This document shows positions 10,315 to 19,207 of a stretch of 27,765 bases of DNA, piece by piece (the stretch's first letter is position 1; each line of letters starts with the position of its first letter). The notes beneath the pieces were generated by a model. It was not told where the DNA came from. It ran no database searches and was given only the letters and a program-made list of their open reading frames with translations. The translations under genes and the position numbers were made by a program. The stretch is from contig JAAMPI010000706.1 of the NCBI GenBank assembly GCA_013054445.1, forward strand, positions 1-27,765. Direction: 5' to 3'. This DNA comes from Cudoniella acicularis. Taxonomy: Eukaryota; Ascomycota; Leotiomycetes; Helotiales; Helotiaceae.

Positions 10315-11030
10315 CGCCCTAGGGGTTGTAACCTGGGCCAACCGTGGCTGTGCGCACCTTGGTCGGCCCGAGCCGAGGATGGCCGCGTCAATGGAAGATG
10401 CGCAGATTGTGCCAGCACATCGACTCAGACTAGTTCAAGATACATAGAAATTCTAGAAAGGACTGGTGCGGCATGAGCTATGTGGTTTTATGCTCAAATG
10501 ATTGACCAGGGATAGCAGAGCTGGTCGAGGTAGCTGAAATGGTATTGATAATTATATGATGTCTGCAAAATAAATAGAATACAACAGAGTCCCCAAGCCA
10601 AATCTTCTATACAACGACAAGCACGACAAGTATCAAGATAAATTTATGAGTGCCTAACCTAATATTGAACATGGTGTTCAATTTCCCAAACATAAAGTTG
10701 GATAGGTGGAGCAAACGCCAAAAGAATTACTGCAACCTAATATCTCAAATTGAAAAGCGCGTCAAGCCCTTGCTTGAACCACCCTTTGGAAATGTCATCA
10801 TAAAAAAACACTCGAATGCGCGACTTCTAGGCCCCAAGAGTCTCGAAAATTTATTGGTAATCGTTCCGGTTAATTTTATCCTCCAAAAAGTCAACAAATT
10901 GAACTATGTCTCGCGAAATTAGTTAACATACCATGAGGTTGGTCCACTGCTCACAGCGATCTTCTATTGGATGACCCTGTCATTTGTTATATAAAATTGC
11001 CCGCTCCTCAGATAATAGACCTTTCACTAT
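10315..11030. other. Intergenic, no supported gene
   Basis: I see no gene I can defend. A plus-strand frame ending at 10922 (MVFNFPNIKLDRWSKRQ...) faintly resembles a nucleotidyltransferase-like region but lacks the catalytic Gly-Ser and Asp residues. It is either a decayed fragment or chance. Confidence 0.35.
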
Positions 11031-11420
11031 TCACGCAGCCTGCTCAGTCTCCATCGAGGAACAATTTGGAAGTTTCCTTAGGGCATTGGCTGCTCCTCTT
11101 CTCACTTCAGCGGCTTGCGAGGACCCTGCCGAGCAGTTTCTACACTCTTGGCGAATATGCTCCTTTGGGCAAGTATCTTGTTCCACATGATGAGAGTCGC
11201 AGCGGCAGCAGAATGGCCCTCTATTTCGGACCCGGGTTTCTCCATGGACCCTTGCCCCTTTCGGTGATGGAATACCGAGTTCTAAAAGGAATGCTTTCAG
11301 ATGCTTGATATTCGAAGTTGGTTTGAGATATTTGAGTAGCTTCTCAACAAAGCTAGGAGAAGAGATTTGGCGTGGTAGCGATTGCCTCCAATTAGGTTTG
11401 CGGGGTGTTCTCGCCAGGTG
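11031..11420 (-). other. Orphan open frame with Cys/His cluster
   Basis: A frame of 129 sense codons runs from after a TAG at 11421-11423 to a TGA at 11031-11033 and has no usable ATG near its start. It reads plausibly coding (FVEKLLKYLKP, IKHLKAFLLELGIPSP) and then has a compact cluster, CCRCDSHHVEQDTCP...ECRNC, reminiscent of zinc-knuckle or Gag-type fingers. It may be an internal exon of an unrecognised minus-strand gene or a fragment of a retroelement gag. I cannot find a convincing upstream exon. The frame MSAYIIDTLLRLSSAE... just upstream (11535 and lower) is a possible partner. Confidence 0.3.
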
Positions 11421-11789
11421 CTACCCGATAACCTTGGTGAGGGCAGTCGAGGTTCGCGGATACGGTGGCTTGTGTGTGACCAGTAGAGAGTTCAGCGGAG
11501 GAGAGGCGGAGAAGGGTGTCAATTATGTAGGCTGACATTTTGCGTGTACATTTGAAGAGTTGCTGAAGAGGGCTTGGGGGTTGATAGATAGAGAATGTTA
11601 TTTCGTGAATATGATCCAAGCAGAACTGCGGGATACTTTTGCGCCGGAGTTTAGTGATCTTGTCTATCATTTAGCGGGTTTGCTTTGCATTTGTCCCCTG
11701 TATTTACAGGGTCTCTAGGAGCTCATCCATTGACTTCTTCAGAAATCTTCACGCACGCCTGTTGTTCTTTTCCTTCTTCGAACGCTCTC

Positions 11790-13210
11790 TCATTTAAGGA
11801 CGAGTATATGACCTTCCCACAATGGCCCACCGCGTGTCCCAAGAAGTCGCAGTGCATTCAGATACGCAATGTTGCAGTAAGCTAGCCCCGCTGCCATCAA
11901 TGCTGAGTAGGTTTATGAGAGATAGCTTGGGATCTATCAACATTGGAGGCATCGTAATCTCTCAAGCACCTTTCATCATGATACGTCGAAGCTGCTCGAC
12001 AGTAGACTCAGACTTGTCTCTGTCAATAGCATCGAAAGGAGGCGTTGCGGTTGTAGAGGGAGCATCGTCGTCGTGGATAAATCGATCGAAGACGAGATAT
12101 CCGTGCGCGAATAATAGTTGGCCAGGTGCTGCAGGCTCGTCATGCCAAAAGATCTGCTTCGACATTAGCAGATCAATCTGCCACTTCTTCGCTAAATATC
12201 GGCTAGATAGGTAATGCCTCCATTGGGCCATCCTGTCGGTGTTTTATCTTCTTCCTCTTGTTGCAATACTCCTCGGTGGTAGGGAGCTTTCGCTTCGAAG
12301 ACTTCGAGTTTTGTTCGCTTGGTACCATATCTCTGAGAGGCACTCGTGCCTTAACATTGGGACTTTGCATTCTAGTTGCTTCGAATACAGCAAGTAGTAC
12401 ACATTGCTGGCCCAGAACGTCCATAAAATTAAACCATGGTGTCTGATATATCTCCATTTGATTTGTAATATTCTCCCACCCTTCAACGATTGATGTAACA
12501 TATAATCGCGTCGTCTTTGCTGTAACAACCTGTACCCATCGCGAGTATACTACCAGCATACGGACCTATATAAAGCTAAGTGGTTGTGAGGACATAATGT
12601 GGGCTTCACTCACCTCAACAAAGTTTACTAATGGCTGCCTCAACGCTTGTTTCACAGCCGTCGAAAACAGAGTATAGAGTTCCGAGGAAGTTATCTGAGT
12701 ATCCGATTGACGCTCCTTCCGAATTACCAGTGAAATGTATAGGTGTTTGCTTTTCGTTTTTTGTCGAAATAACGCCGTCATCTCCGCTTGGACGCCGTTG
12801 GAATATATGTCGTTCGGGATCTGTAAAATTGGATTCCTACAAAGATCTTGGGTTAGCTTTAATCTTTTGTAAGGCGGATGTACTAACCTCTTGATCCGTA
12901 CACTATCAACAATTTGTTGTGATATATCCTCCGCTATCCAACCAAACAATAATGAGGAGACGTATTTAGAGCAGAAATCAGCCGACATCTTAGGACGGAA
13001 TAATACCACCATACAATCCGTCTCCTCCTTACGAGGATCGTCGTTCAGGAATTCTTCGATAATACAGATATTTTCCAATCCAGATAAGTCATAGGTCTGC
13101 CGGATCGTTATGTTCAACAGCTCAAGTTGGGATTCATCGGGCTTCGCGGTGTTCGCACGCCTCAGATCCCGAAGGATGCTGCGGACTGTCGTGAGCCAGT
13201 GACGCGGCAT
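11790..13210 (-). CDS. Orphan 395-aa protein, divergent partner of the nuclease-like gene
   Basis: I do not recognise this family. Five exons are inferred: 13210-12888, 12836-12614, 12565-12270, 12202-11970 and 11902-11790 (1188 nt, 395 aa). Introns 1 and 2 have strong signals (GTTAGT with a GCTAAC branch site; GTGAGT with a TATATAG acceptor). Introns 3 (GTATTG..CTATCTAG) and 4 (GTGCTT..CTACTCAG) are weaker and inferred because they restore coding-like frames. If intron 3 is retained the protein ends at 12203 after a Lys/Arg-rich tail (NKRKKIKHRQDG) that could be a nuclear signal. No signal peptide or clear membrane segment is seen. Recognisable stretches are WLTTVRSILRDLRRAN, YISLVIRKERQSD, WFNFMDVLGQQCVLLAVFEA and the C-terminus GGPLWEGHILVLK. 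The start at 13210 lies 251 bp from the divergent gene at 13462, so the two probably share a promoter. Exons 1-3 are fairly sure; exons 4-5 less so. Confidence 0.55.
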
Positions 13211-13461
13211 TTGTAGAGAAGAGGACCGGGTTCAATGCTACAAAATAATCGCATTCGTTGACTTCTTGCAGGCCACGGAGGTGTCGCATTGACGTGACAT
13301 GACATTGGAGTACGCGGATAGAGTGGCCTTAGGCATTAACAAAGCACCCCGCATTAGCTCCAGTTTTAAGCTTCAGAAGCATGTGATTCTCGGATATTCG
13401 AATGGGTAATTCAAATTCAAACGATTGTCATTAAATTTGGACATCTCAACACTGAAGCGCT
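13211..13461. promoter_or_regulatory. Short divergent promoter region
   Basis: These 251 bp separate the start codons of two oppositely oriented genes, an arrangement that forces shared or abutting promoters. It contains no competing open frame. I see no recognisable factor-binding motif that I would name. Confidence 0.5.
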
Positions 13462-14708
13462 ATGCCTACTCCTTCGACCCCACAAGAATTTAAGGACTCG
13501 TTTGAATCGTGGCCTAAAAACTCTTTAGCTACTAGAAAAAACCCACTTGGACCAGGTAGTTCATGGGACATGTGTGAAATCGAAACATTTCAGATTTTAC
13601 GGAAGCCTTCTAAGAAGAGATTTCCGCTCCTGCTTGGACCTTATATCCGTGAAGCTGTGGCGCGGATAGAAGAATACGAGGAGATACAATCCGCCATCAG
13701 GCTTTCGGGTCAAAATTGGCGTAATTGCACCCACCAGCAGCTGAGCGAACGCGCTGGCAAATTTGCGTCCTTCTTTACCTTCCTAGCACAAGTTCTCGAA
13801 ACTCCTCTCAGCTCTGATCCTCGGCGAGAGGTGAGATCACAAGTAACTCAATATTCCGCGAACTCAGTCAGCTCGGCTCTCTCTTCCTCACCCCCACAGC
13901 CTCCTTCGCTGTCTTCCCCGTCTTCCCCTATTCAACCTCCAAAGAAGAAAATGCGCCAGGATCGTTCTTCTGAGAGTTATATTCCATCCGACCAAAGCGA
14001 TCAGTCAAGTCATGACCATCGGGATAAGTCAGAAATAACGACAAACGCTTGCGTGTATGAGCTTTTACGATGTATCACTGAGCTTTTAAGAAATAAACCA
14101 GACCCTCCAGTCTATCTAGAGTGGAGTATTACCCACGATACTTTCACTGTTGAGGCAGGAGCACTCGTGTATTCTACTACGAATGATGGAAGCCTCGTAC
14201 ACAAAGTACATCGTGATGGCTACTGGCAGCGAGCCTCAAAGTACTCCTACTGTAGTATCGAGGCAGGTGCCTTCAGGTCTTTATTTCAACATATACTTAC
14301 GTAGAACTTCAGACCAAGTCCTGGTACCACGTCGATGAAAAGCCCTCCAGCGTGCAAGCACAGGAAGCTGCGCACCTAATTGGCATGTTTTCTCAAGGTG
14401 CTTCTGATGGGAGTAGCCTGCATCATGAAACGATGTAATGTCTCCTCGACATATACTCTTTTAATACTGACTCAATTAGCTTGCCACTTGTGTCTGCTGC
14501 CCAGAATGTCTTTTCATTGGTCTTTGGCAAATTCCCTCCTGAATATGCGAGATATCTACGCGATGGATATCAATCTGAAGATGGTGTATTCGTCGAACTT
14601 GACGAATGTGGTATGTTCGAGTTGCAAGACCCCTCTGACCTGAGGACTGTCTTTACGATCATCGTTGCTCTCCACCTCTGGCTGCAGAGTGTTGGGCCAA
14701 AGTTATGA
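13462..14708 (+). CDS. PD-(D/E)XK nuclease-like fungal protein, catalytic Lys apparently lost
   Basis: This is a paralogue of the gene at 24551-25761. Exons are 13462-14266, 14305-14434 and 14480-14708 (1164 nt, 387 aa). Intron 2 is well formed (GTAATG donor, TACTGAC branch site, AATTAG acceptor, 45 nt) and falls at the same place and phase as the single intron of the paralogue. Intron 1 is only 38 nt with a GTGCCT donor and is inferred from the frame change. The N-terminal domain (SSWDMCEIETFQIL to HQQLSERAGKFASFFTFL) aligns with the paralogue. A Ser/Pro/Lys-rich linker spans about 132-190. The core domain has NDG at 241-243, then CSIEA at 264-268, where the paralogue has CSIEAK. This model places Glu at 269 instead of Lys. 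AQEAAHLIGM and VSAAQNVFSLVFGKFPPEYARYL follow. The fold assignment is inference from motif order. A dead nuclease or binding-only role is possible. Confidence 0.65.
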
Positions 14709-14877
14709 ATAGGAATGTTGAACATTGAAAAGATTTTTCTCGGCTAAAGCTTTCCAAGACAAAGCAAGAGTGTTTAGGTCGACAGTATATGTGGCAGGCT
14801 GTGCAGGCGGTTTCGACCTCTACTAACCCTAGAGATTGATAGCAAAGGTGAGAACCTACTATCCTGTAACGTTCTGT

Positions 14878-15118
14878 TGTCACGTGGTACGGATATCACG
14901 TGAGGTCATTGGGTTTAATCATCAATTGAAGTGTCAAGTAAATCAGGTTGAAGTTATGTATTGAAGTTGAGCACACCCCATACAAAGGAAAGATATATGG
15001 CTATATAGATGGTTCTCTTGGGATAGCTCGGATAGATGGCTAGACAGCCTTCGCCAGTCTACTAGTCTATCCACGCGATCCCGGATCGAGACGGAGCACG
15101 TGATCACGAGTCGTGACA
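14878..15118 (-). mobile_element. Candidate LTR (241 bp) with adjacent polypurine tract
   Basis: The element begins TGTCACG (14878-14884) and ends CGTGACA (15112-15118), perfect 7-bp inverted termini with TG..CA ends as in LTRs. On the minus strand, CGAGGGGATA lies immediately before the TG, which is where the polypurine tract of an LTR retrotransposon sits. This suggests the 3' LTR of a minus-oriented element. TATA-like AT stretches occur near 14990-15010, and CACGTG occurs several times. The 5-bp flanks (TCTGT and TATCC) do not match, so it is not a simple solo insertion. No reverse transcriptase or integrase is visible in the adjacent 400 bp. Confidence 0.5.
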
Positions 15119-15560
15119 TATCCCCTCGGGTTCAGATGTTAGGTGGGGCCACCAAAATCTGGTGATAGAACTAACCCCCTGAATCACGTGGCTAAGCTGG
15201 GTTCGCTTACAGGAGCCAGACAGGCATATAAGACATTCGGGGATCCTTCTGCACAGATCCTCGGATAATCTTTGAATAATAGCATTTGGAGACATACGTG
15301 ACACGGCGACAGTATACGTTCATTCATTGAATCATTAGTGACGCCTGGTCTCTTCCTGGAGGAAATTGCCTGTACGTAGCCAGCTCTTTGAACTACGTAG
15401 ACCAGTGTCGAGCTCTTGACTGCCCTGGTTGCACTTGCATCTCTCAATAGCAGTAGGAGATCTGTCAGATTGATCAGCTCTGGTTTATTGATCAAATCCA
15501 ATCACCCCCAGCTGCTCTTCACCGCTTTTAGCTCGGACCCACCCAAAATTCTATTTCCAG
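15119..15560 (-). other. Possible internal remnant of a retroelement
   Basis: This DNA lies upstream (minus orientation) of the candidate LTR. Two overlapping minus frames (15104-15304 and 15184-15501) are open but show no recognisable retroviral-type domain. I treat them as unproven. The right limit is set where the conserved flank of the tRNA-Gly gene begins. Confidence 0.3.
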
Positions 15561-15646
15561 GCCCGAACTGAAGCCGAGCCTAAGAAAAAACTCTTCCCTT
15601 TTATCCCTTTATAGATTCAAATAAGCAAGAAGTGAGCCAATCAAAA

Positions 15647-15773
15647 GCGTTTGTGGTTTAGTGGTAAAATCCATCGTTGCCATGAGATGATTTCATTCAA
15701 TTGGAAGATTCAAACCATTCAATTGAACATCTTCAGCATCGATGGGCCCCGGGTTCGATTCCCGGCGAACGCA
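15647..15773 (+). tRNA. tRNA-Gly (GCC) with intron
   Basis: A full cloverleaf can be drawn. The acceptor stem GCGTTTG pairs with CGAACGC and is followed by discriminator A. The D arm is GTTT-AGTGGTA-AAAT. The anticodon stem CATCG (15672-15676) pairs with CGATG (15740-15744). The anticodon GCC is at 15679-15681. The T arm is CCGGG-TTCGATT-CCCGG. A 56-nt intron (15683-15738) lies at the canonical position one base after the anticodon. Internal A and B boxes are intact (TGGTTTAGTGG; GGTTCGATTCC). The gene decodes GGC and GGU glycine codons. A truncated copy with the same 5' flank lies at 9449-9568. Confidence 0.95.
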
Positions 15774-17424
15774 TGTACTATCTATCATCTAGCAAGATTT
15801 TCTTTTTGTTTTTTTGTTTTTAAGTTGTTGATTGATATTTTTGAGGTGGGTTTTTGGGGTTTTGGTGCGTGGGTAGTGGGCCAAAAATGGCAAGCTAACG
15901 ACAGTAAAATGGTGGGGGACGAGGTGAAGTGGGTAGCACATTTGGAGAAAACATTTATAGTCTTCCGGAAAGTCGACTCTTCTAGTAGATTTGCCAGTCT
16001 TTAACAATATAACATATTTTACTTCAACAAATAATCACAAGCTGAGGAATAGAAATGGTCGTTCATTTACAATTAAGAGGGACATCTGCCATTTAGACGA
16101 CGGGTAACTACAAAAGCTAAAAGGATTTGTAAAGTTGTGAACCTCCAAGGCAGATTTCCAAAATATACAAGTAAGGTGTAATAGGAAGGATCATTAATTG
16201 AATTTAGTAATTGCTTGGAACTTTGAAACTACTTGGTCATGTATTTTCTGAGTGCTAAGTCCCTATATAGTGAATATTTTACAGTAATAAAATTACTTAA
16301 CTTTTTGAGTAGGAAGTATATTCAAGTTATGGAGGTAAAGGAGGATATTTCTTGTGATATATATGAGTTACTATTATACTGTGAGTATTTGTGTACTAGA
16401 AAAAACCCGATCGAGTAGAGTTCTAATATATCTAGGAACCAAGCCATTGGAAAGAAACTCCCACGGATAATTATTAGCATGAAATATAATGCCCTCGCTT
16501 AGATCATAAGCCGAGGGCCGCTCCCAAAAACATTCAATATACAAACTTAAAAAAAATATCCAAAAGAAAACCCATTTCCCTCTTAATGGGGAAATGGATC
16601 GGGAAATGGATCCGGGAAACATGTAAACATCATCAAGACAACCACTACATTGATTGCCTCTCGCCTGGTTTTTCTAGCAGATCGTCTAGTAGGCCAGAGG
16701 CTATCCGTCTCTTAAAAATAAACATCGCTTATTTGGTTATGTGTACAGAGGAAGGAATTACTCGAACCGAGCGAGGTTTTGCCGATTACTCCGGCGGTAT
16801 TGAATCTCACATAGTATAATCCACTCACTCGTAGAGTAATTTAATGAATCCATACAGCAGGGCTTGGGCAAGAGAAAATAAGGAAGGGAAGTTTATGCAT
16901 ATATGATTACAAGGAGGGAAGTCCCTTAGTAGCCTTTTCGAAATTCAAGCTGCACGAATACAGCTTGAGTTGAAGTAAAACGGCTTCACTTGCATAGCTT
17001 GATGCGGAGACGGTCAAAATGTATGTGATAGCTAGAGAATTTGGGTTCTAAACGTCTCGGGAGCCCTTTCTGGGTGCTTCGTGGGGTCCCAGTGAAGACT
17101 AACGCACAGAGCGGGACCAAATACCCATTCATCCAACGACATTTTTAATGATTGATCGACACATTTGTTTTCAAGAATGATTTTGGATCACTCAAGGAAA
17201 AACATGTACTTGACGTCCAGAGACACAACTATCTCCAAAGCTTTGCTGTTTTCTAGCTCAGATTTTCGTCTCTTGTAGCAGGCTATTCTTAATAGAACGC
17301 AAATTATGTAGTTTGGTCGACCGAATTTTCGTGCTTACCCGTTGCCAACAGCCAGCCATACTTGATATTCGTAACATCACGCATGCCTTTATTTGTGCGG
17401 ACTGAAGCTTGCCAGCACAAATTT
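15774..17424. other. Gene-poor region downstream of the tRNA
   Basis: No supported gene in about 1.65 kb. A T-rich run follows the tRNA (15797-15830), consistent with RNA polymerase III termination. A near-perfect 28-nt palindrome (GCCCTCGCTTA..TAAGCCGAGGGC) lies at 16491-16518, and GGGAAATGGATC is repeated in tandem near 16589-16612. Short open frames have no recognisable features. Confidence 0.45.
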
Positions 17425-18515
17425 TTAGGCTTTTGCCTCCTCTTTTGCTATCCAATCATTCAGTTTGCCTTGAAGCGGGAATGGGACCTTCGTTACTTTT
17501 ATAGTACTGTAGTCCTGAATTTGCTGGAAGGAATAGAACGCTGCAGTGACTTGAGGACCCGAGTTTACCACCAGTTCGACAACAGGCGCATCGGCCATTG
17601 TGACAGCGGTTGGCTTTTCGAGGCGTATCCTAACAAGTGGACAGATAGCATTTGGACCTTTTGGGATATATTGTGGAATAACCAGATACTTGATGACTCT
17701 TTGGCATACATGTGTGGCAAGAGCCTCAAGTGTTTGAAACGATGATTCTTCGATAGTCTGTGGCATTTTAGCATGTCCTTCCCCTCTCAGAGACGCGGAT
17801 CTTCGAAACCTACCTTGACAACTACCTGCTCCAGTTGGGGATAAGGGTCGACAGCGTCTGTCCACTGATCCAGTTCGATATTTGCAATTACAATCTGTTT
17901 TGCGAGACGTTCATTGGGGTTGACCCCAATCAAAGTAGGAATGCTGAGATTGTGAAGAGCTAGAACTCTGGACAGTGCTTTAGGTTCAACAGGTGAGTAT
18001 ACGTAGGCTTGCGTGAGGCTTGCCCCGGAGCCGAGTAATGATCCTTTGGGCAGCATAGCGGTAACCTCCAAAGAACTTATGACAGAAGACGTTAAAACCG
18101 GAGGCTCGTTGAAATTTATTCCACTGGGGGAACCAGAGTGCGTGAGGAAGTGGAATATAATATCCAAGAGAGATGTGACAGTACTTGGCGCATCAGTAGC
18201 AGCAGTGCTGGTAGTCGAGGCATAAGCTTCGCAGGCTTCCAATATCTTTTTGCTCAAGATCCCATAATGAATGGTGCTGCTCGTGACAGCGTCTTCTTCA
18301 GATGCTGACTCGAAAGGCTTTCGGAGTGAGACAGAAGCAGATACCAAAACTGGTTGACGTTTTCCTTCTCGACCCCACACATCTGTTCCTACAGCGAGAG
18401 TGGTTTGCAAATTCTTTACACGGATGATTGCAGGAGCCTTGCTGGCTTCGTGAGCAAGATCCGATCGGTTGAGAATTTCAAGGGCATATTTATCAAACCC
18501 CGTAAGCAAAGACAT
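17425..18515 (-). CDS. Two-domain dihydroneopterin aldolase-type (FolB) protein
   Basis: Exon 1 is 18515-17814 and exon 2 is 17757-17425, giving 344 aa. The 56-nt intron (17758-17813) has a GTAGGT donor, a GCTAAAA branch-like site and a CACAG acceptor. Two FolB-like units are visible. The first starts near residue 30 (IIRVKNLQTTLAVGTDVWG...KRQPVLVSASV) and the second near residue 210 (KQIVIANIELDQWTDAVDPY). The splice join creates VVVKTIEESSFQTLEALATHV, the hallmark segment of the family. Tandem FolB units form the aldolase part of fungal folate enzymes, which split dihydroneopterin into 6-hydroxymethyl-dihydropterin and glycolaldehyde. Here the protein ends after the pair, with no pyrophosphokinase or dihydropteroate synthase domain, so those steps must be encoded elsewhere. 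A cytosolic role is likely, as there is no targeting signal. Catalytic competence was not checked residue by residue. Confidence 0.85.
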
Positions 18516-19207
18516 TGTATATGAAGCTTCCTGAGAAGGAGGCGTTGTGAGGTTGAAGGTGAAATGGTTGCCTTTTAAGATTTGAATGGGTGATTAGACC
18601 GTGAAAGTGGTTGGGGGAGAATTTCGCGTAGTGGTGCGGGGCCGATAGCGCGATAACGCCCCTGATTAAACGCCTTCAGGGAACTACTCGCTAAATTCAC
18701 AGTGACTTGCAGGCTCTTTTAAAGGCTTGAAGCTTGCGCAACTACAAGCAAATAGGAAAAGAGGGTCAACCTTTTCACCATAATGGACTGTTGACTTGAC
18801 TTCCGCAGCTCTATTTCCTACCCACACGGTCGTCGTTGTCACAATATCACATGTAAGATCTTACTTTTTGTTTTTCACGGAATATTGTTCAACAAGGTAA
18901 CCCCCGAAAGTAACTTTACAAATGTTTGAGAATATTTTGTTATCAATGCTGTATGTAATAACGCAACGTAAATGAAAAATTTTAATATTCTATCTTAACG
19001 CTTGGGGCATGAAAGCGCAATTCTTCCGTCGATCGAATCCGTAGGCATTGTCCTGTCCAACGGCAAACTAGAGTACAAGATCCATCGAGAGCGGCCAACC
19101 TAGTTTACATGCAATGCTATCCATCCGCCCTAACCTTATTGAGGTGGCAAAGAAGAAAAGTATCATTCCTCAAAAGGTAAAATTATCAAAACGGAACGGA
19201 TTAGGCG
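18516..19207. other. Intergenic, promoter of the FolB-type gene
   Basis: About 690 bp between two minus-strand genes. It must contain the promoter of the FolB-type gene and the 3' untranslated region of PRP39. No further gene or repeat is seen. Confidence 0.5.

Noticed and set aside
10650..10922. 90-codon frame faintly like a nucleotidyltransferase
   Set aside because: Lacks the Gly-Ser and Asp-x-Asp catalytic features; similarity is impressionistic.
15104..15501. Minus-strand frames upstream of the candidate LTR as retrotransposon polyprotein
   Set aside because: No protease, reverse transcriptase or integrase motif could be recognised.
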